Shown here: piece by piece, positions 10,914 through 24,342 of the stretch
How positions within the stretch are numbered: position 1 is the stretch's first letter
Layout: every line of letters starts with the position of its first letter
Source: Incurvaria masculella
Taxonomy: Eukaryota > Arthropoda > Insecta > Lepidoptera > Incurvariidae
Length of the DNA stretch: 64,000 nucleotides
Direction of reading: 5' to 3'
NCBI GenBank assembly: GCA_946894095.1
Contig: OX335655.1
Coordinates: 2,170,001-2,234,000, forward strand
Translations under genes and position numbers: made by a program
Notes under the pieces: model-generated
What the model was told of the DNA's origin: nothing
The model's database searches: none
Seen by the model: the letters and a program-made list of their open reading frames with translations, nothing else

Positions 10914-11844
10914 GTTTAGTTTTTCAGTTTTTTTAAGTTTCTTCCGAGTTAGGCAAGTTATCATTCTGATGTGCTATCGGGGCACTATATTAACAGTTAC
11001 ATCCGTCAAAAAAATTGGCGGCAAATTCGTGGTGTGTATTTACGAGTCATTAAATTATTCAAGTTTGTATGCATATTGCTCGATGCATTCTACGTCACTC
11101 CTTCGCCACGTTCATCGCCCTCGTCTCGCTAGTCAAAGTCAAAGCTATTCCGTTATGTATTTGATTTTATAATCCGTACCTCAAGGCTAAAAGAGATTCG
11201 CCATGCATCTGACCGTCCGTCCATGAATTAGTTAAGAACACATAGTATGCTTCAAATGGTAACAGAATTACCAGTTTTTTTTGTTTATTGTTCAATGCTA
11301 TCCGATTTTAGGTATTCATTTACCGATCACGTAAGCCATGCACTCCTAAGATCGCAGGTCCAAATCTTGCTTTAGATTTAAGCACGACCATCAGTAGATA
11401 CCTATTTCTGGTCGTATTAAATATCTAAATAGATTTTTTCTAAAGCCAAATATTTGTAAAAAACCACTGCTCACCGACAAATTAATAATGTAGTATAACT
11501 TTAGTGATTTCAAAAATAGGAAATGTTATAGGTGTACATAACCGCTGAATTTTATGCATTTTCTATTTAACATCACTTTTCTTATTCTTTTAATAATTTA
11601 TTGTAATTAAAACATGCGTAAACCCGTTTTGCTTTATTCTAACAATTCTCCTATTTTGCTGTAACTCCAACAACAGAATGTGTATTTTATTTATTAACGC
11701 TATTTATGTAGTATGCCTTCGCATACCTGAATAGCGTATTCGCTGCTGACGAAACTGGTCAAAGACAATTGAAATTCTAAAAATGTACTCTTAACTTTTG
11801 CAGAAACATACACACAGAAACGTCTGTTTACAATATACGTTAAG

Positions 11845-14800
11845 ATGGAAAAAGATCCAAGTCCCATTGAGAAGTTCTATGAAGGGCAAACGATTTTCTT
11901 GACGGGTGGCACAGGATTTTTGGGAAAGGTAACAAAACTATTTATATTATAAACGCAGCATAGTCTGATCATCGTCAATTATCTTTCAAGAATTTTTTTT
12001 TTGTTTTTGATTGACGTTTATTTTCAGGTCATGATCGAGAAACTACTGATGTCATGTCCCGGAATAGAAAAAATATATGTTCTTATAAGGCACAAGAAAG
12101 GAAAAAATAAGACCCAGAGATTAGCTAAAATCAAAGAAGGGCAGGTAAGATATGAAATTAACTTGCGATCCTTCTAATTTGATCCATTATACCAAAATCG
12201 TGGAGAAACGACTACTGGAAGAACCTAGTCACAGAGCCACAAATTGGCCCCTAAAAGACGTTGTCTGGAAATCATTTAGAAAAACTGTGCCAATATATTA
12301 AAAATCGACGGAAAAAGGGTAAACTCGAAAACCAGTAAATATAAATTTATTGAACACATTTATATTTTAGTAGGACTTGCTTGGATTTTTCTATGTTAGC
12401 TGAAATTGTAGATAATATTTCAGCCTACAGAATTAAAATGATAAATTAATAAGGGAAACAGCTAATCTGGTTGTTGGTAGCTGCACACCCCCTCTTGTGT
12501 CCCGCGCCGCCGTCTCTATGCGGATCGGGTGGCGCGAGCCGCGCCCCTGGAGCTGCAATGGGGTGCAGGGAGCACAGGATCAGGAATCAGGAAATGATCC
12601 TGATTCCTGAATAATAAATTCAGAAATCTGTTAACTAACGGGTTTGTACCAGAATTTAAACATCCGAATGGCTTAGTTATTTTTTTTTTATTGCTCTCAT
12701 TGGACTCAGTTTTCATTAAAAAACTCCCAGACACAGATATTGATTGACTATATTGACACCCAGATAATCAAAGATGTTACCAATGGTTTAATTTAACATA
12801 TATTTTTAAAGGCGTTCCAAGCTCTCAATAAAAACCACCCGAAGCAGCTAGATAAACTGGAGGCTCTGGAAGGTGACCTCGAGCTGCCAGGTCTAGGCCT
12901 CTCCCCAGCCGACCTTGACCTCCTGAAAGAAGTCAACGTGGTATTAAATCTTGCCGCAACGCTCAACTTTAACGAGGAACTGAAGAAGAGCCTGGCTGTT
13001 AACGTCTTGGCCACAAAGGCATTGCTGGAAATTTGTCTGACTATGAAGAAACTAAAGGTGCGTTTGCTTAGTGGTTTATTTTATGTTTTCACATTAAGTT
13101 CATGAAAGTTAATAGTCTTTTTTTCGTGCCTTTGATAAAATTTATATGTAGTAACAAATATTAATCTTCTAAAATAAACGACAACTATAATAAATTACAA
13201 CTATAATAAATAACTATATAAATTCTTAATACCAATAGAATAACTTGTATCTCAAAGCACCTCACAGATCAAATAAGCTAGTTTACGGGAAACACATCTC
13301 CACATGCCGAGAATGTGTATGTTTTGCTAGCGTACTGACAGACTCTGATGAAGAAATGATGTGGCGGCAGGATAATGTCACAATATTTGTACAAGTGTAC
13401 GCATTGATACAGTATTTGTGTATGTTCCTTCTAGTCGTTTGTCCACGTGTCGACGGCGTACGCGAACTGCGACCGAGAGTATACAGAGGAGCGGGTCTAC
13501 CCGTCCCCTGTGGACCTGGATGAGGTCTTAAAGGAGTGCGACCAGTGCTCCTCCGAACAAGAACTTGAGGCACTGACCAAGAGGTTTGTGACAATTTTTT
13601 TTTGTGAAAACTTACGTAGTTGCCTGCAAATATTTTGGAATCAATGAAGGCCCCTCTTTCGCATATTAATATACGGAGATACGTATATACACGTGAAGTA
13701 ACCTAACGAAAATGGCAGCTAGTTCGTTTGGGAAAGGTGCGATGTACTAATACAAAAACATAAGTTGTGATACATTGTGGTAATATAATATTTATGAGCG
13801 AACAGACATACAGACGCCATATTTTATATTTTGTAAGATTTAGTGATAGTGAAATCACGCAACTGTAATTCCGATGATATTGCAACGTAACGTAAAATAG
13901 AGCCAACTGAGTAAATCGGTTACTCAGAGTGAAAACAGTTAGCTTTTACGTTACTGTAGCATGTAATTGTTTTTTTACTGTGCGCAATAACTGATTTCTC
14001 TTACTGTTTCTCTAAACGTGTGAAAATTGTTTCTAGCTTTAGTTTCTTTTTATTCTTACATACGTCTTATTTTGAGATCGTTATAAGAAAACGAATGTTC
14101 GCTCTACCTGCCATAATGTCAATGCACACAGTGTCCATACCGAGTACCCAGGAAATATGGGTTGAAGAAGCTGTGAACGGCTGTGTGAATGTTTATTATG
14201 ATTTCAGATTACTTGGGAAAAGACCCAACACATACACACTTACAAAAGCGCTGGCTGAGAATGTCGTTGAAGAATACAAAAACAAATTTCCTATTGCTAT
14301 TGTGCGACCGTCCATAGGTAAGTCTTGAGTTCCATCAATGAAGATTGGCAGGTTTCCTTAACTTTGTTAACGATACTATAGTTTTAGCTTCTATATGCCA
14401 CGTAATTAGAATTATTACACCTTCGTCTGCAGTGGTCGCAGCTCTGCGCCAACCTTACCCTGGCTGGGTGGACTGCCGCACCGGACCTACGGGCCTGGTC
14501 GCAGTCTTCGGGAGTGGTCTGCTGCGAATACTCATCGGCGACGAAGATATCATCATTGATTGTGTGCCCGTCGATCTTGTCAACAACGCTATCATCGCCG
14601 TGGCGTGGAAAACAGCACTAATCGGGTATCTCGTTGAAACCAAGACTTGGATTGGTCGTTGTGGCAATCACGCTAGTATTTTATTTGCCATCGGCTCAAT
14701 CTAGGAGGAAGAAAAGAAAGAAAGATCTTGTCTTTTATTGACACATGCGATAATTTATTATTATTATTTAAACATATTTTAAACTATGTGAATCCCCATT

Positions 14801-17800
14801 TTTCACGGCCGGTTACTCGTTAAATAATTAAAAGGAATAATTCACAGTCACTTCATTTCCTACTAACAATATGAATAAGACAAGGACAGAAAATCGCATA
14901 GTACTTCCGTTGTCACAAGACGTGTTCGGGTAGCCTGCTCCATGCCATTCCATCCGGTAAAGGAGAAAAAAAGGCGTAAATACGTATGTAAAGTTATTAT
15001 CCCTAGGACTAATGTAAAGGATTGTTGCAAAATATCAAAGAGACATTAAACTTTGTCTATTTTTATTGCGTTTGGACTGGAGCATTATGCTCTACGCTGA
15101 GTTCTGTGGTGTCTATAAAACGTTCATAATATCATAACCGCATTTTGGCAATAACTTTAAGATGACAATACATTTGGTCTTCAGAATCCATAACTCGAAA
15201 AGTTATATTATTTTCTAAATTCTAACGCTGGTTTGGAAGATAGACATTATCGCAATTGGTATTATCTTTTCTGTGTAGAAACATTAAACCAAGAAACGTG
15301 AACATTTCGGAGTGGCTTAGTTGTATGGTAAGCATAGCACCTATGCAGTATACTTTCGAAATCCTACTGAGGGGAGTATACCTACAAGTTCGCATAACTC
15401 AGCTAGTCGAAAATAATTCTAAATGGCTTCAAGAAAAGGGAATTAAAACAAAAACTTAATTTCGTGAAGAGTATTAACGTCGGTTAGGTGTTATTGTGTA
15501 TGAGTTAGCAAAAAGGATAAAATAATACTTTTCAAAGTACACCCCCGTTGAAGGAAAGACTATGACTAGGGAGGCTATGTATCCTGTTGTTAATATTTCT
15601 ATATCAATAATCCATTTAAAAAAATAGAGTTATACAATCTCAATATAAGGAAGGTCCTGGAATGGCACCTAGGTAGACGGTCAGTTTGGTATTAGCCTAC
15701 TACAATCCTACTGTACAAACGGCATCACCCTAGACGCCACACATTGGACTTTGACCCATATACGTTTTCCTTGCAAATGCCAATGCCTACTGTGGCACAG
15801 AGGGATGATTCAAGGGATAAAGCGAGTCTACAATATCGTTATCAACTTATTATGTTGGTTAATTTTGGAATTTCACTGAAAGTGAAAACTTTCAGATCGG
15901 ACGAGTTGATCGTGTACAACGTGACCAGTGGAAAAAGTAACCCTATGTACCTGGGCCAGATGATCGAGTGCATTATCGTCAATAGCAGAGTGACGCCGCA
16001 GGATAACATGGTGTGGTATCCTTCAGCCTATGTCACTACAAACAGGTTAGTAAGTGCCTCCTCTATATACCAGAAGGCACTGATCTCGTGTATTTTTATT
16101 GCTATTATTGAGACATCAAGTTAATTGCTGCCGTTAACAATGTTCTTATGATTTTTTTAAACGTTTAATTTTTGCAGATTTTTTTTTCAGGTAGGTAATA
16201 TTTGCTTGCATCTACTACCGGCTTACCTCCACGACATTCTTGTACAATCATCGGATAAACCGAGGTATGTATTTTAATGTTTTGGTTTTTGGTAATCGCT
16301 GGCATAGCTACGTATGAAGTAATTGTATGATTTTTATGCAATTACTATAGGTATATATTTTTAGATGTTTGAAACAAAACAATTGAACTCAAAAGGAGAA
16401 TGCTCAAATCCAGGCCCCTAAGAAATAATTCGTGTCTTTTATTGACACATATGCGATAATTGAAATTTATTATTTAAACATATTATAAACTATCTGAATC
16501 CCCATTTTTCACGGCCGGTTACTGGTTAAATAATTAAAAGTAATCATTCACAATTACTTCTTTTCCTACTAACAATATGAATAAGACAGACATCACATAG
16601 TACTTCCGTTGTCGCAAGACGTGTTCGGGTAGCCTGCTCCATGCCATTTCGTCCAGTAAGGGAGAAAAAAAGGCGTATAAACGTAATTAATTATCCCTAG
16701 GACCAATATCAAGGATCGCTGCTAATTAAATGGAAAAGGCTAAAAGGTAATTAAACTCTGTCCACTTTTATTGCGTTTGGACTGGAAAATTTTTCTCTAC
16801 CCTGACCTCTCTGGTGTCTCTTAAATATTCATAACCTCAAAACCGCATTTGGTCAATAACTTTAAAATGGCAATAAATGTAGTCTTCAAATTTACAACTC
16901 GAAAAATATATTATTTTCCAAATTTCAACACTGGTTTGGAAGACAGACACAAAAATTTCGAGGGCTCAAAGTTTATGGGGCAAATGCCATTTACAATAGT
17001 TTAAAATTACAAATACAGTTTATAATTATATTAATGAATAAATATACATTATCGCATATCTGTCAATAAAATCTAAGCCTGTATTTGGGCATTCTCCTTT
17101 GCTTTATATGAAATGTAAAGCTTTATATTAGGCGAATATGCAAAGGGTAACGAATGCCCGCCTCGATGCTGACATGGCACCTTCCACGCAGGGTGAAAAC
17201 CTTTGATCAGTGGCAAAAACGGTGTCGACTGATATTCTTCTTAGCCGCTGCTAGCCGTGCCGACTCAACTGATGTTTGAAGTTACATATTAACACCATCG
17301 TTGTATGTTTCAGCCTGCTGAAGATCTACAACATTGTCCGCAAAGCGACAGAAGTGCTGGAGGTGTTCATGTCCAATACGTTCCACTTCGCGGACGGCAA
17401 CATCAGGCGGCTGCTCGGAGAGATGAGCGAGCGGGACCGCGCGACCTTCTACTGCGACATCAAGGAGGTACAGACTCACCGACACCGTGACGAACTCGAG
17501 GCATTAGTAGAGCGATGATAGTACAAAACTCAGAGTGCCTGCTGACTTTGCCCGCAAGCGAAATTCTGTATACAAGGCAGAGGGTCGATGGTTTTCAAGC
17601 GCAAAGGAGAATGCCCATTGCCCCATACATTTTGGGCCCCTAAAAATTTTAGTGTCTATCTTCCATAGCAGTGTTATAATTTAGGAAATAATATAACTTT
17701 TCGAACTATGAAATTTTAAGACGACATTTATTGCCATTTTAATGTTATTGACAAATTGCGGTTTTGTGGTTATGAATGTTTTAGAGACACCAGAGAGCTC

Positions 17801-19704
17801 AGCGTAGAGCAAAATGCTCCAGTCCAAACGAAACAAAAATTGATAGAGTTTAATGTCTCTTTGATATTTAATAAGCAACAATCCTTCACATTGGTTCTAT
17901 AGATACATAAATATGTATTTACGCCTTTTTTTCTCCCTTTCTGGACGGAATGGCATGGAACAGGCTACCCGAACACGTCTTGTGACAACGGAAATACTAT
18001 GCGATGTTCTGTCCTTCGTATTCATAATGTTAGTAGGAAAAGAAGTAATTGTGAATGATTTCTTTATATTTTTAACGAGTAAACGGCCGTGAAAAATGGA
18101 GATTCAGGTAGTTTAAAATTTAATATTAAAATATAATAAAAAATATAAATTATAGGATACGTGTCAATAAAAGACACGAATGATTTCTAAAGGGTCCGGA
18201 TTTGGGCAGTCTCCTCTGGGGAGTTGACGTCTGTATCCATTTATTTCCACTAATTTCAAAGTAAGTTAGCCCCCTTACCCTCCCACAAACTTGAAATGCA
18301 TTGATAAATATGAAATCCTTACGTATAATGCGAAAGTCTGTCTGTTACCTTTTCAGGCCTAAATCTCTAAAACATTTTTTTATGAATTTCTGTATAGAGA
18401 TACCTAGTCTGGCCCTTTGAGAAGGAGAAGGCTAGCATTTGAGGTGCAAATGAAACTCGAAGGAGGTAAAACATGGTTGACGAATACCATACTGAGGCTG
18501 GAGTGCATAATCTGTTTTTAGGGATAAAATGGAAATTTAATTATTTTTCGCCTGAAGAAGAAAGTAGATAGATCTATAATAACCAAAACTATAAATCTAG
18601 CCAGAGATTGTTCACTTCAGCCCTATTATCACTAATACTGTATCACCGAATAAGTAAAGGCGAGGACCTAAGTTTTACGTGGAATTCGAACTGGGAACGA
18701 CGTATTTCTTTTAGCCTCTTACGACATCCTATCGCACTATAATTCCCCACGAAATAAAAATAAAATTAAGCACATTTTTATCGATTGGAATAATTTCATC
18801 CCGAAATAAAACAATTAAATTGTTGTTAAAAAATGGATGATATCACAACTCTAAACCTATAAAACTGTCACAAAAATCAAGTGGAAATGTTCTCGGTCTC
18901 GTAACGCTGGCAAATGCGTCTTCATTTCATTATTGATCTTCCTCAGGTGTCTTGGAAGCAGTACATGGGCGTGTTCACGCTCGGCGTGAGGAAGTACCTG
19001 CTGGGCCAGCCTGACGACACCCTGCCGGAGGCCAAGAAACGCCTGAGCATGTAAGTCGTTCGGTCGGGGTGGGTTTGGCTGATTCAATCATATTTGTAAC
19101 ACAATCAGCTTGATTGTGTTGTTTGACGAAGTTATATGTCATCGTCTCACGAATATCCATGGGACTTGGTTGTTATTTGTATTGTACGTGCTGTTTAGTA
19201 CCTCAAAGTATACTCGTAATTTACTTATCAAGTACTTACATATTATAGTGCACACAGTGCACCGTGGCTCCTTTTGCAGCGTTTTTTGAAATGAGTACCC
19301 AAAAATCATAGCTAGATTATTTATTACCCAAAGGGTGCCAATCGGACCCTATTGCTAAGCCTCCGCTGCCCGTCCCGCTGTCCGTCCATCCGTCAGTCCG
19401 TCCGTCAGCAGGCTGTATCTCAGAAACGGTAATAGGTTGAAATTTTCACAGAGTATGTGTTTCTGTTGCCGCCATAACAATAGTTAGAAATAAATTTAAT
19501 ATACATACATTCATACATACAAGAAACGTACGGAACCTTTCGTGTGCAAGTCTGACTCGCAATTGGCCGGTTTGTGTCTTCGTTAACATTCCGTGTATTT
19601 GTTTCAGGTTATCCCTGAAGCACAAAGCCCTGAAATTAGCCGCAGCGGGAGCCGTTTCCTGCCTCGCCGTGACCTTGACTATGACTTATTTAGTATACCA
19701 ATAG
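11845..19704 (+). CDS. FAR: Fatty acyl-CoA reductase FAR-1 (11 coding exons, complete)
   Basis: Reduces long-chain fatty acyl-CoA to fatty alcohol with NADPH, supplying wax, ether-lipid or pheromone precursors; insect FARs are usually bound to ER or peroxisome membranes. Exons: 11845-11928, 12028-12144, 12812-13057, 13435-13583, 14208-14317, 14433-14625, 15896-16045, 16178-16264, 17314-17467, 18947-19050, 19608-19704. All introns are GT-AG, phases agree, total 1491 nt (496 aa plus stop), the usual family size. Motifs: Rossmann GGTGFLG at residues 21-27, HVSTAY at 153-158, catalytic YTLTK (Y208, K212), PVDLVNN substrate-domain motif, then the FAR_C domain (exons 9-10, VSWKQYMG and GVRKYLLGQ) and a hydrophobic C-terminal segment in exon 11. 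Start chosen because the ATG follows a conserved UTR acceptor. Which FAR subfamily, and so which alcohol, cannot be told. Confidence 0.95.
12446..12570. repeat. Short GC-rich dispersed repeat (FAR-1 intron 2)
   Basis: AAACAGCTAATCT, then CCCTCTTGTGTC and CGCGAGCCGCGCCCCTGGA, also found at 50590-50720. The copies lie in different introns (2 and 3), so this is a mobile piece, perhaps a LINE 5' fragment, not shared ancestry. Confidence 0.6.
14208..14317 (+). CDS. FAR: FAR-1 coding exon 5 (catalytic YxxxK exon)
   Basis: 110 nt between ATTTCAG and GTAAG, entering with two bases carried from exon 4. It codes [17 protein letters not shown] and ends at VRPSI. Tyr208 and Lys212 are the short-chain dehydrogenase catalytic pair. 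Since 110 is not a multiple of three, skipping it shifts the frame. This is the one exon with no counterpart in FAR-2. Confidence 0.95.
14720..15245 (+). repeat. Intronic copy of element R (partial)
   Basis: Direct copy of the interior of 16395-17107 (TCTTTTATTGACACA, then CCATGCCATTCC and a GGTTTGGAAGATAGACA end). Terminal GGAGAATGC is not seen on the left. It lies in FAR-1 intron 6. Confidence 0.7.
16395..17107. mobile_element. Element R with about 75-bp inverted ends
   Basis: Left end GGAGAATGCTCAAAT (16395) and right end reading inward GGAGAATGCCCAAAT (17107 leftwards) continue as matching arms through TTTTATTGACA and ATATGCGATAAT. Non-coding interior shared with 14720-15245, 17606-18214 and 59722-60462. 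A non-autonomous DNA transposon in FAR-1 intron 8. Superfamily unknown. Confidence 0.7.
17606..18214. mobile_element. Element R, inverted copy in FAR intron 9
   Basis: Bounded by GGAGAATGCCCA and TGGGCAGTCTCC, 609 bp. Opposite orientation to 16395-17107. The same copy is present at the matching site in FAR-2 (59722 onwards), so it predates the gene duplication. Confidence 0.72.
19333..19571 (+). repeat. Dispersed CCGT repeat in FAR-1 intron 10
   Basis: Diverged copy (CCCAAAGGGTGCCAA ... TGGCCGG) with a degraded GTCC tract. The orthologous copy sits at 61895-62208 in FAR-2, so it is older than the duplication. Confidence 0.8.
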
Positions 19705-19705
19705 T

Positions 19706-19716
19706 AATAAAATAAA
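19706..19716 (+). terminator. FAR-1 polyadenylation signals
   Basis: Two overlapping AATAAA hexamers begin two bases after the TAG stop. They imply a very short 3' UTR. Confidence 0.65.
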
Positions 19717-19719
19717 CTT

Positions 19720-22700
19720 TCGCCAATTATTTCTAGACTTGAGACAGTATTTTTCTAATTAAATGTTTTTTTGCAAACAACAATTGAAAAAAATGCTTTA
19801 ATTTTTTTGCGGTGCACGAAATGGAATTTAGTTTCTCTATTTTAATTTTATTACGTACAAAAACAATAATTTTAAAAGTTGTTTTGAATAGCTTCAATGT
19901 ATGGAACAATGTATCACTTAAAGTCTAACTTTTCTAGTCTCCAAGAGAAGATTACTTAAAAGCATTGAAATGTTTAAAAGCCAAAACCCCATATGTATGC
20001 ATATTTGATTTTACGATATCAAGTTCGGGTTCGGAATCAATTAATAATTTAGTGTATTGGTAATAAATTTGCTTAAAAAAACAAGTAAGTAAGACTTAAC
20101 TTTTGTAATTATTGTGGGTAAATTGTTTTTTTCTGTGCTAAAGCATTTATAAAAGTGTTAAGTGTATAATTAAGTAGTGATCTTAAGTAAACGTGTACAT
20201 TAAAAAAGATATTTGTAAAGTAAGTGAAGTTTCGATTATTCTGTAGAGCATATCTCCTTGTATCGACAGCTCTTAGCACAACCACGATATCTTGTAATCC
20301 GCAGCGTGCTCTCGGAGGCAGTATGCTGCGGAATCCTTGCAGATTTTACAAGAGATTCGAGCGGAAATCTGGCGAGTTTATGCTTCTACTTCTTGCTTGA
20401 AAAAACAATGGCCGGTGATTCCCCGCTTTCTCTCCCTCGGATCGAAACAGTAAGTAGCGTTAGCATCGCCATAGCAACTACATTTGAAACGGGATTCTTT
20501 ACTCGCTCGCAATGCACTGCATTCAGACCGCATGTGGGGTGCGGTTGACTTGCACAACTTGACGTTGACTGCTCCAACAAAGAATCAAAAACTGTATAGT
20601 TGGAATATCCGTCTGCAGGCGACTATCCCCGTTCCGTCGAGGCCCGTCCCGCTGAGTCCCCGCGTACCTTAAACGTACACGTAGCGCCATCTCTATTCTC
20701 GGCGTGGTAATTATTTTCTATGAGAGTATACTTTCTTTGATATTGCTCAGCTCTTAGGCTGTTCAGCGTGGTGTTATGTATCCTATAGTGAGTCCCAAGA
20801 GCAAACGGGTCAAAGGTGCAAACGGCGTCATCATCCTTTATGTGGTTGTGGAGTTTACCCCGAACATATGGGCAGACGTTCTCTTCTTTAATATAAATAA
20901 AGAAAACATAAATTGTATAATGATAAAAGTTGACGGGCTTGATTGAATTGAAAGTTTATTTTCTTCTTTTTAGAGCATTTAATTGAAAGTTTATTTTAAA
21001 AAGTTTTTACTATATTGAAACACGATTGTATAGGGGCGGAAGCGTAGTCACTTTTACATCACAACCGGAAACGGCGCGGGTTCCAACTGAGTCTAGCGAT
21101 CAGATTTTTTTTTTGGAAACGATAACTTAAATAGCTGGAACTGGTTAGGGACCAACCCCCTGATGCGAAATAGGCTTACTACCAGCCCAAAGTGGGTGCG
21201 TTAGCTAGATATGGCGCCTGAAAAACTCGTTATCGTGACCAGAAAAAAAAGATAAGGTAAATGGCTGAAAAAAGTATGGAACTCAAGTACTAGTGAATTA
21301 CGCATTGTCACCACGGTGACAATATTATTTGGAGATATTTAACATATACATAGTGCGAAATCCCAAAATGTCAAAGTTAGGCAGATGCGAGGAGCGTTTG
21401 TTTTCGAAATCTTCTTGGAACGAGCATTGCAAACCATTATTTTTATTGCTTAAGATACTCACTACCTATGACGTGTATTAAAAAAATGGCACTATTTGCA
21501 CGTCATAATAAAAAAGGGTACAATAATGCCACTCACATCTATGGGACGAGACAAAAATATAACACTCATAACAAAAACAAAACAAAACATTACCGAGATA
21601 TATCATAGATCAAAGAAAAGACAAGAATTTTATCTATAAATATCAATGAGAATTTTGAAAAATATAATAATTAAAGATAATATTTTAAAATAATGTAATA
21701 TAATGTAATAATTTAAGAATGCAGTAATTTTTGATGATGTAAGAAGAGAGCAGGAATTAGATATCTATATTTGGTTGTAACTATTTTCAAATAAATGAGT
21801 TTTGAATTTTGAATACATACAATTAGATTAAAATAAGAATAGGACGGAGCTCGTGACTAACTTTAATCGAATTAGCGCGGAAAAGTACGGTTGGCACGTC
21901 CGCAGGGGTTTACACGGGAAACATTCGCTTTAATATCAAAGGAAGCCTGGCGCTTTTTTTTCCATCTATCAGAACCGAGGTTTAATCCGAGCATGTGCGT
22001 GTACATGCGTTTGGTTTTTTTATTATTTTGTAGAGTTTCTGACTTGCTGAGACAGCGACACTAGACAACACATAAATATACACAGTGTACCTAGGATGAC
22101 ATTGAGTGCCAGTCACAGAATATGCAGTTACATGAGCAGGGGTATACTTTGCATCTTTGGTTATCTGTTTTATATATATTACATAGTTATATGTTTGTAT
22201 ATGTTGTATATATTTGTGTCTGATGTCCTCGAAAGTGCCACAGTTTATTTGTTTTATTGGTTAATTTTACTATCGCGTTGCTGACAAATGTTTGAATCTC
22301 TTTTCAAATAAATGTTAAGTTAAAACTAATTATTTTCTCTAAATGTTAATGAAGTATTTTTTGTAGAAACTTTTTTTGCACACCATACTGAAGATAATTT
22401 GGCATTAGCAGTTTGACATTCATATTGCGGTGATCCCCGTCCTATTCATATTTGAATCGCATTGTACATTCCGTTGCCGTTGTTTCTCCAGTGACTTTGT
22501 AAAATGAAAGAAAGGTGTACAGAATATTATCATTGGTGTGACATTAGGACACTGGGACATTACTTAAAATAATTGTAATATTAAGGTTTCGAGGAGGAAC
22601 CAGAGCGGAAGCGAAAAGAGTCAGTCTCTGATAAACATGGGTTGAACACAGGCCAATAAAGTACCCGAAAAATCGCCGCTGCAATGCTTTGAAGGTCCTT

Positions 22701-23150
22701 TGTCAATGCAAACTTTGTGTACGTTCTTACTTATACCGGTGCAGGGACAGCCCTACTATACAACGAACAAAGCAGTCTCTCCAGGCACCTTTAGCTGCTT
22801 GATATAAAATTATATCCAAACCCACGATGCACCACATGTAAACACGGGTGACGCCTCAAGTGAGACCTTTTCCACTTTCCTAATTGTGAAACGTGAGTGC
22901 AGCTTGCCACATACAGCCTGAGATTTGATGCACCGCGATTCCGGTATTCGGAAACCAAATTCCCCCAGGGTCCTTTTAATTTGAAATGTATCGGTTCGAG
23001 CTGTTTGGACTAGGCTATCATGGGCGTTGGGAGTGCGCCCACCATCGGCTTCGGCATTCGACCCGAGGATTTGTGGTTACCAGCAGGAGTGGGTAACTGC
23101 TATTGTCCGGCCGCGGCTTTGTGCATGGTTACCAGCAGGAGTGGGTAACT
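19720..23150. other. Intergenic region, little recognised
   Basis: Homology to the 3' flank of FAR-2 continues to about 20250 (compare about 62690). Beyond that only short frames without family features. A LINE-like tail (AAATGAGTTTTGAATTTTGAA) is near 21795-21815. No other gene supported. Confidence 0.45.
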
Positions 23151-23154
23151 GCTG

Positions 23155-23640
23155 TTGTCCGGCAAGCACGTCACGTTCGGGCTGCCTACTCCAAGCCATG
23201 TCACCCTCGACAGCGGGATGACGTTCAAACCCCATATCAAGCGCGTGCGTGACCACGCCTCATTGGTCCTAGGCCGTCTCTATCCTATGCTAGGCAGGAA
23301 GAGTAAAATGTCCCTTAGAAATAACACAATTAGTGACAATTTACAAAACCTGCATCCGTCCCATATTCTCCTACGCCAGTGCGGTATTTGCGGATGTAGC
23401 GAAGACCAAAATGAAGCCCCTCCAGACCCTCCAGATCCGCTTCATGCGACCGGCGACTGATGCTCCCCTCAACGTGCGGAACCTCTACCCCACCACATCA
23501 AAGAAGGCTCTACCCGCTACTTTGAAGGGATCCCTTCCCTCCCGAATCCGCTGCTCGTGAAGGCGGCAACGTACGCCACCTTCCCGAGCATCCGGCCCAT
23601 CCCACCGCACAGACGTCGCCCTCGCCGTCCTGGTCGACCC
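23155..23640 (+). pseudogene. Jockey/R1-like LINE reverse transcriptase fragment
   Basis: Two overlapping frames together give LDSGMTFKPHIKRV, ARLYPML-like GRLYPMLGRKSKMSL and TIYKTCIRPIFSYASAVF, the region just after the reverse transcriptase core of Jockey-type LINEs. At least one frameshift near 23330 and further breaks after 23500. GC-rich relative to its surroundings. Confidence 0.65.
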
Positions 23641-23959
23641 GCAGTGCAATTACGAAGCACAAAATTGGGTGTAGGTTGCTGTACTTACAGCAATATGACA
23701 GCTTTTGCGATTACGAAATCGATGCATTCACAAATGGTGCGGCACTCAGCGCTACCCGCAGCAATTAGGTCAACTCCATACATTTCGCGTCGAATAGGTG
23801 TTGCGAAACGCCAAAGAACTGTCAAATGCGGGGAAGTCGCTGCGTGAATGAACCCGCAGCTGTCAAAATTGATTCTACTGCGCAGTAGCTTCATCGCAAC
23901 TAGAGAGCCTACGTGCTACGTGCTGGATGTAGGTGGATAAATAACGGCTTTGTAATCGC

Positions 23960-24310
23960 GCTTTAGAAATGCCGGGGGCGCACCTACACGTACCGTGGCA
24001 CCATCCTCAAATTTTGCGTAATCGCACTGCCGGACGACGAGACGACCGTCCTCAACGCGGCTCTAGCACCGCCACCACATCCTTCCCGCTCCCGTCCCCG
24101 ACTCAGGACGAGCAGGCCCCGCTGTACTTTCAGCAGGTTCCGGCACGTCCCTGGTCGCTTCACGCAACGCCCCGCGGCCCTAAGGGCCGCACCTTAGTTG
24201 CATCACACACCCACACACATTTGCAGGCTCGTGCGCCTTCTCCGCCCGCCAAACGACCGGCTATCCTTTATAACGCCGACAGGCTAAAGGACATTAGGGG
24301 GGTGTTTTAG
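23960..24310 (+). other. GC-rich open stretch, unrecognised
   Basis: A 113-codon proline- and arginine-rich frame. Composition resembles the adjoining LINE fragment. No domain recognised; likely not a gene. Confidence 0.25.
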
Positions 24311-24342
24311 TGGGTAGGTTTGGCCTAGGGTTAGGTTAGACT

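Noticed and set aside
15256..15459. 67-codon open frame in FAR-1 intron 6, preceded by an AG acceptor-like site
   Set aside because: It has no FAR similarity, no counterpart in FAR-2, and FAR-1 exons 6 and 7 join in phase without it.
20258..20672. Overlapping frames on both strands near 20.3-20.6 kb
   Set aside because: No family motif, no splice-compatible structure, and conflicting frames on opposite strands.
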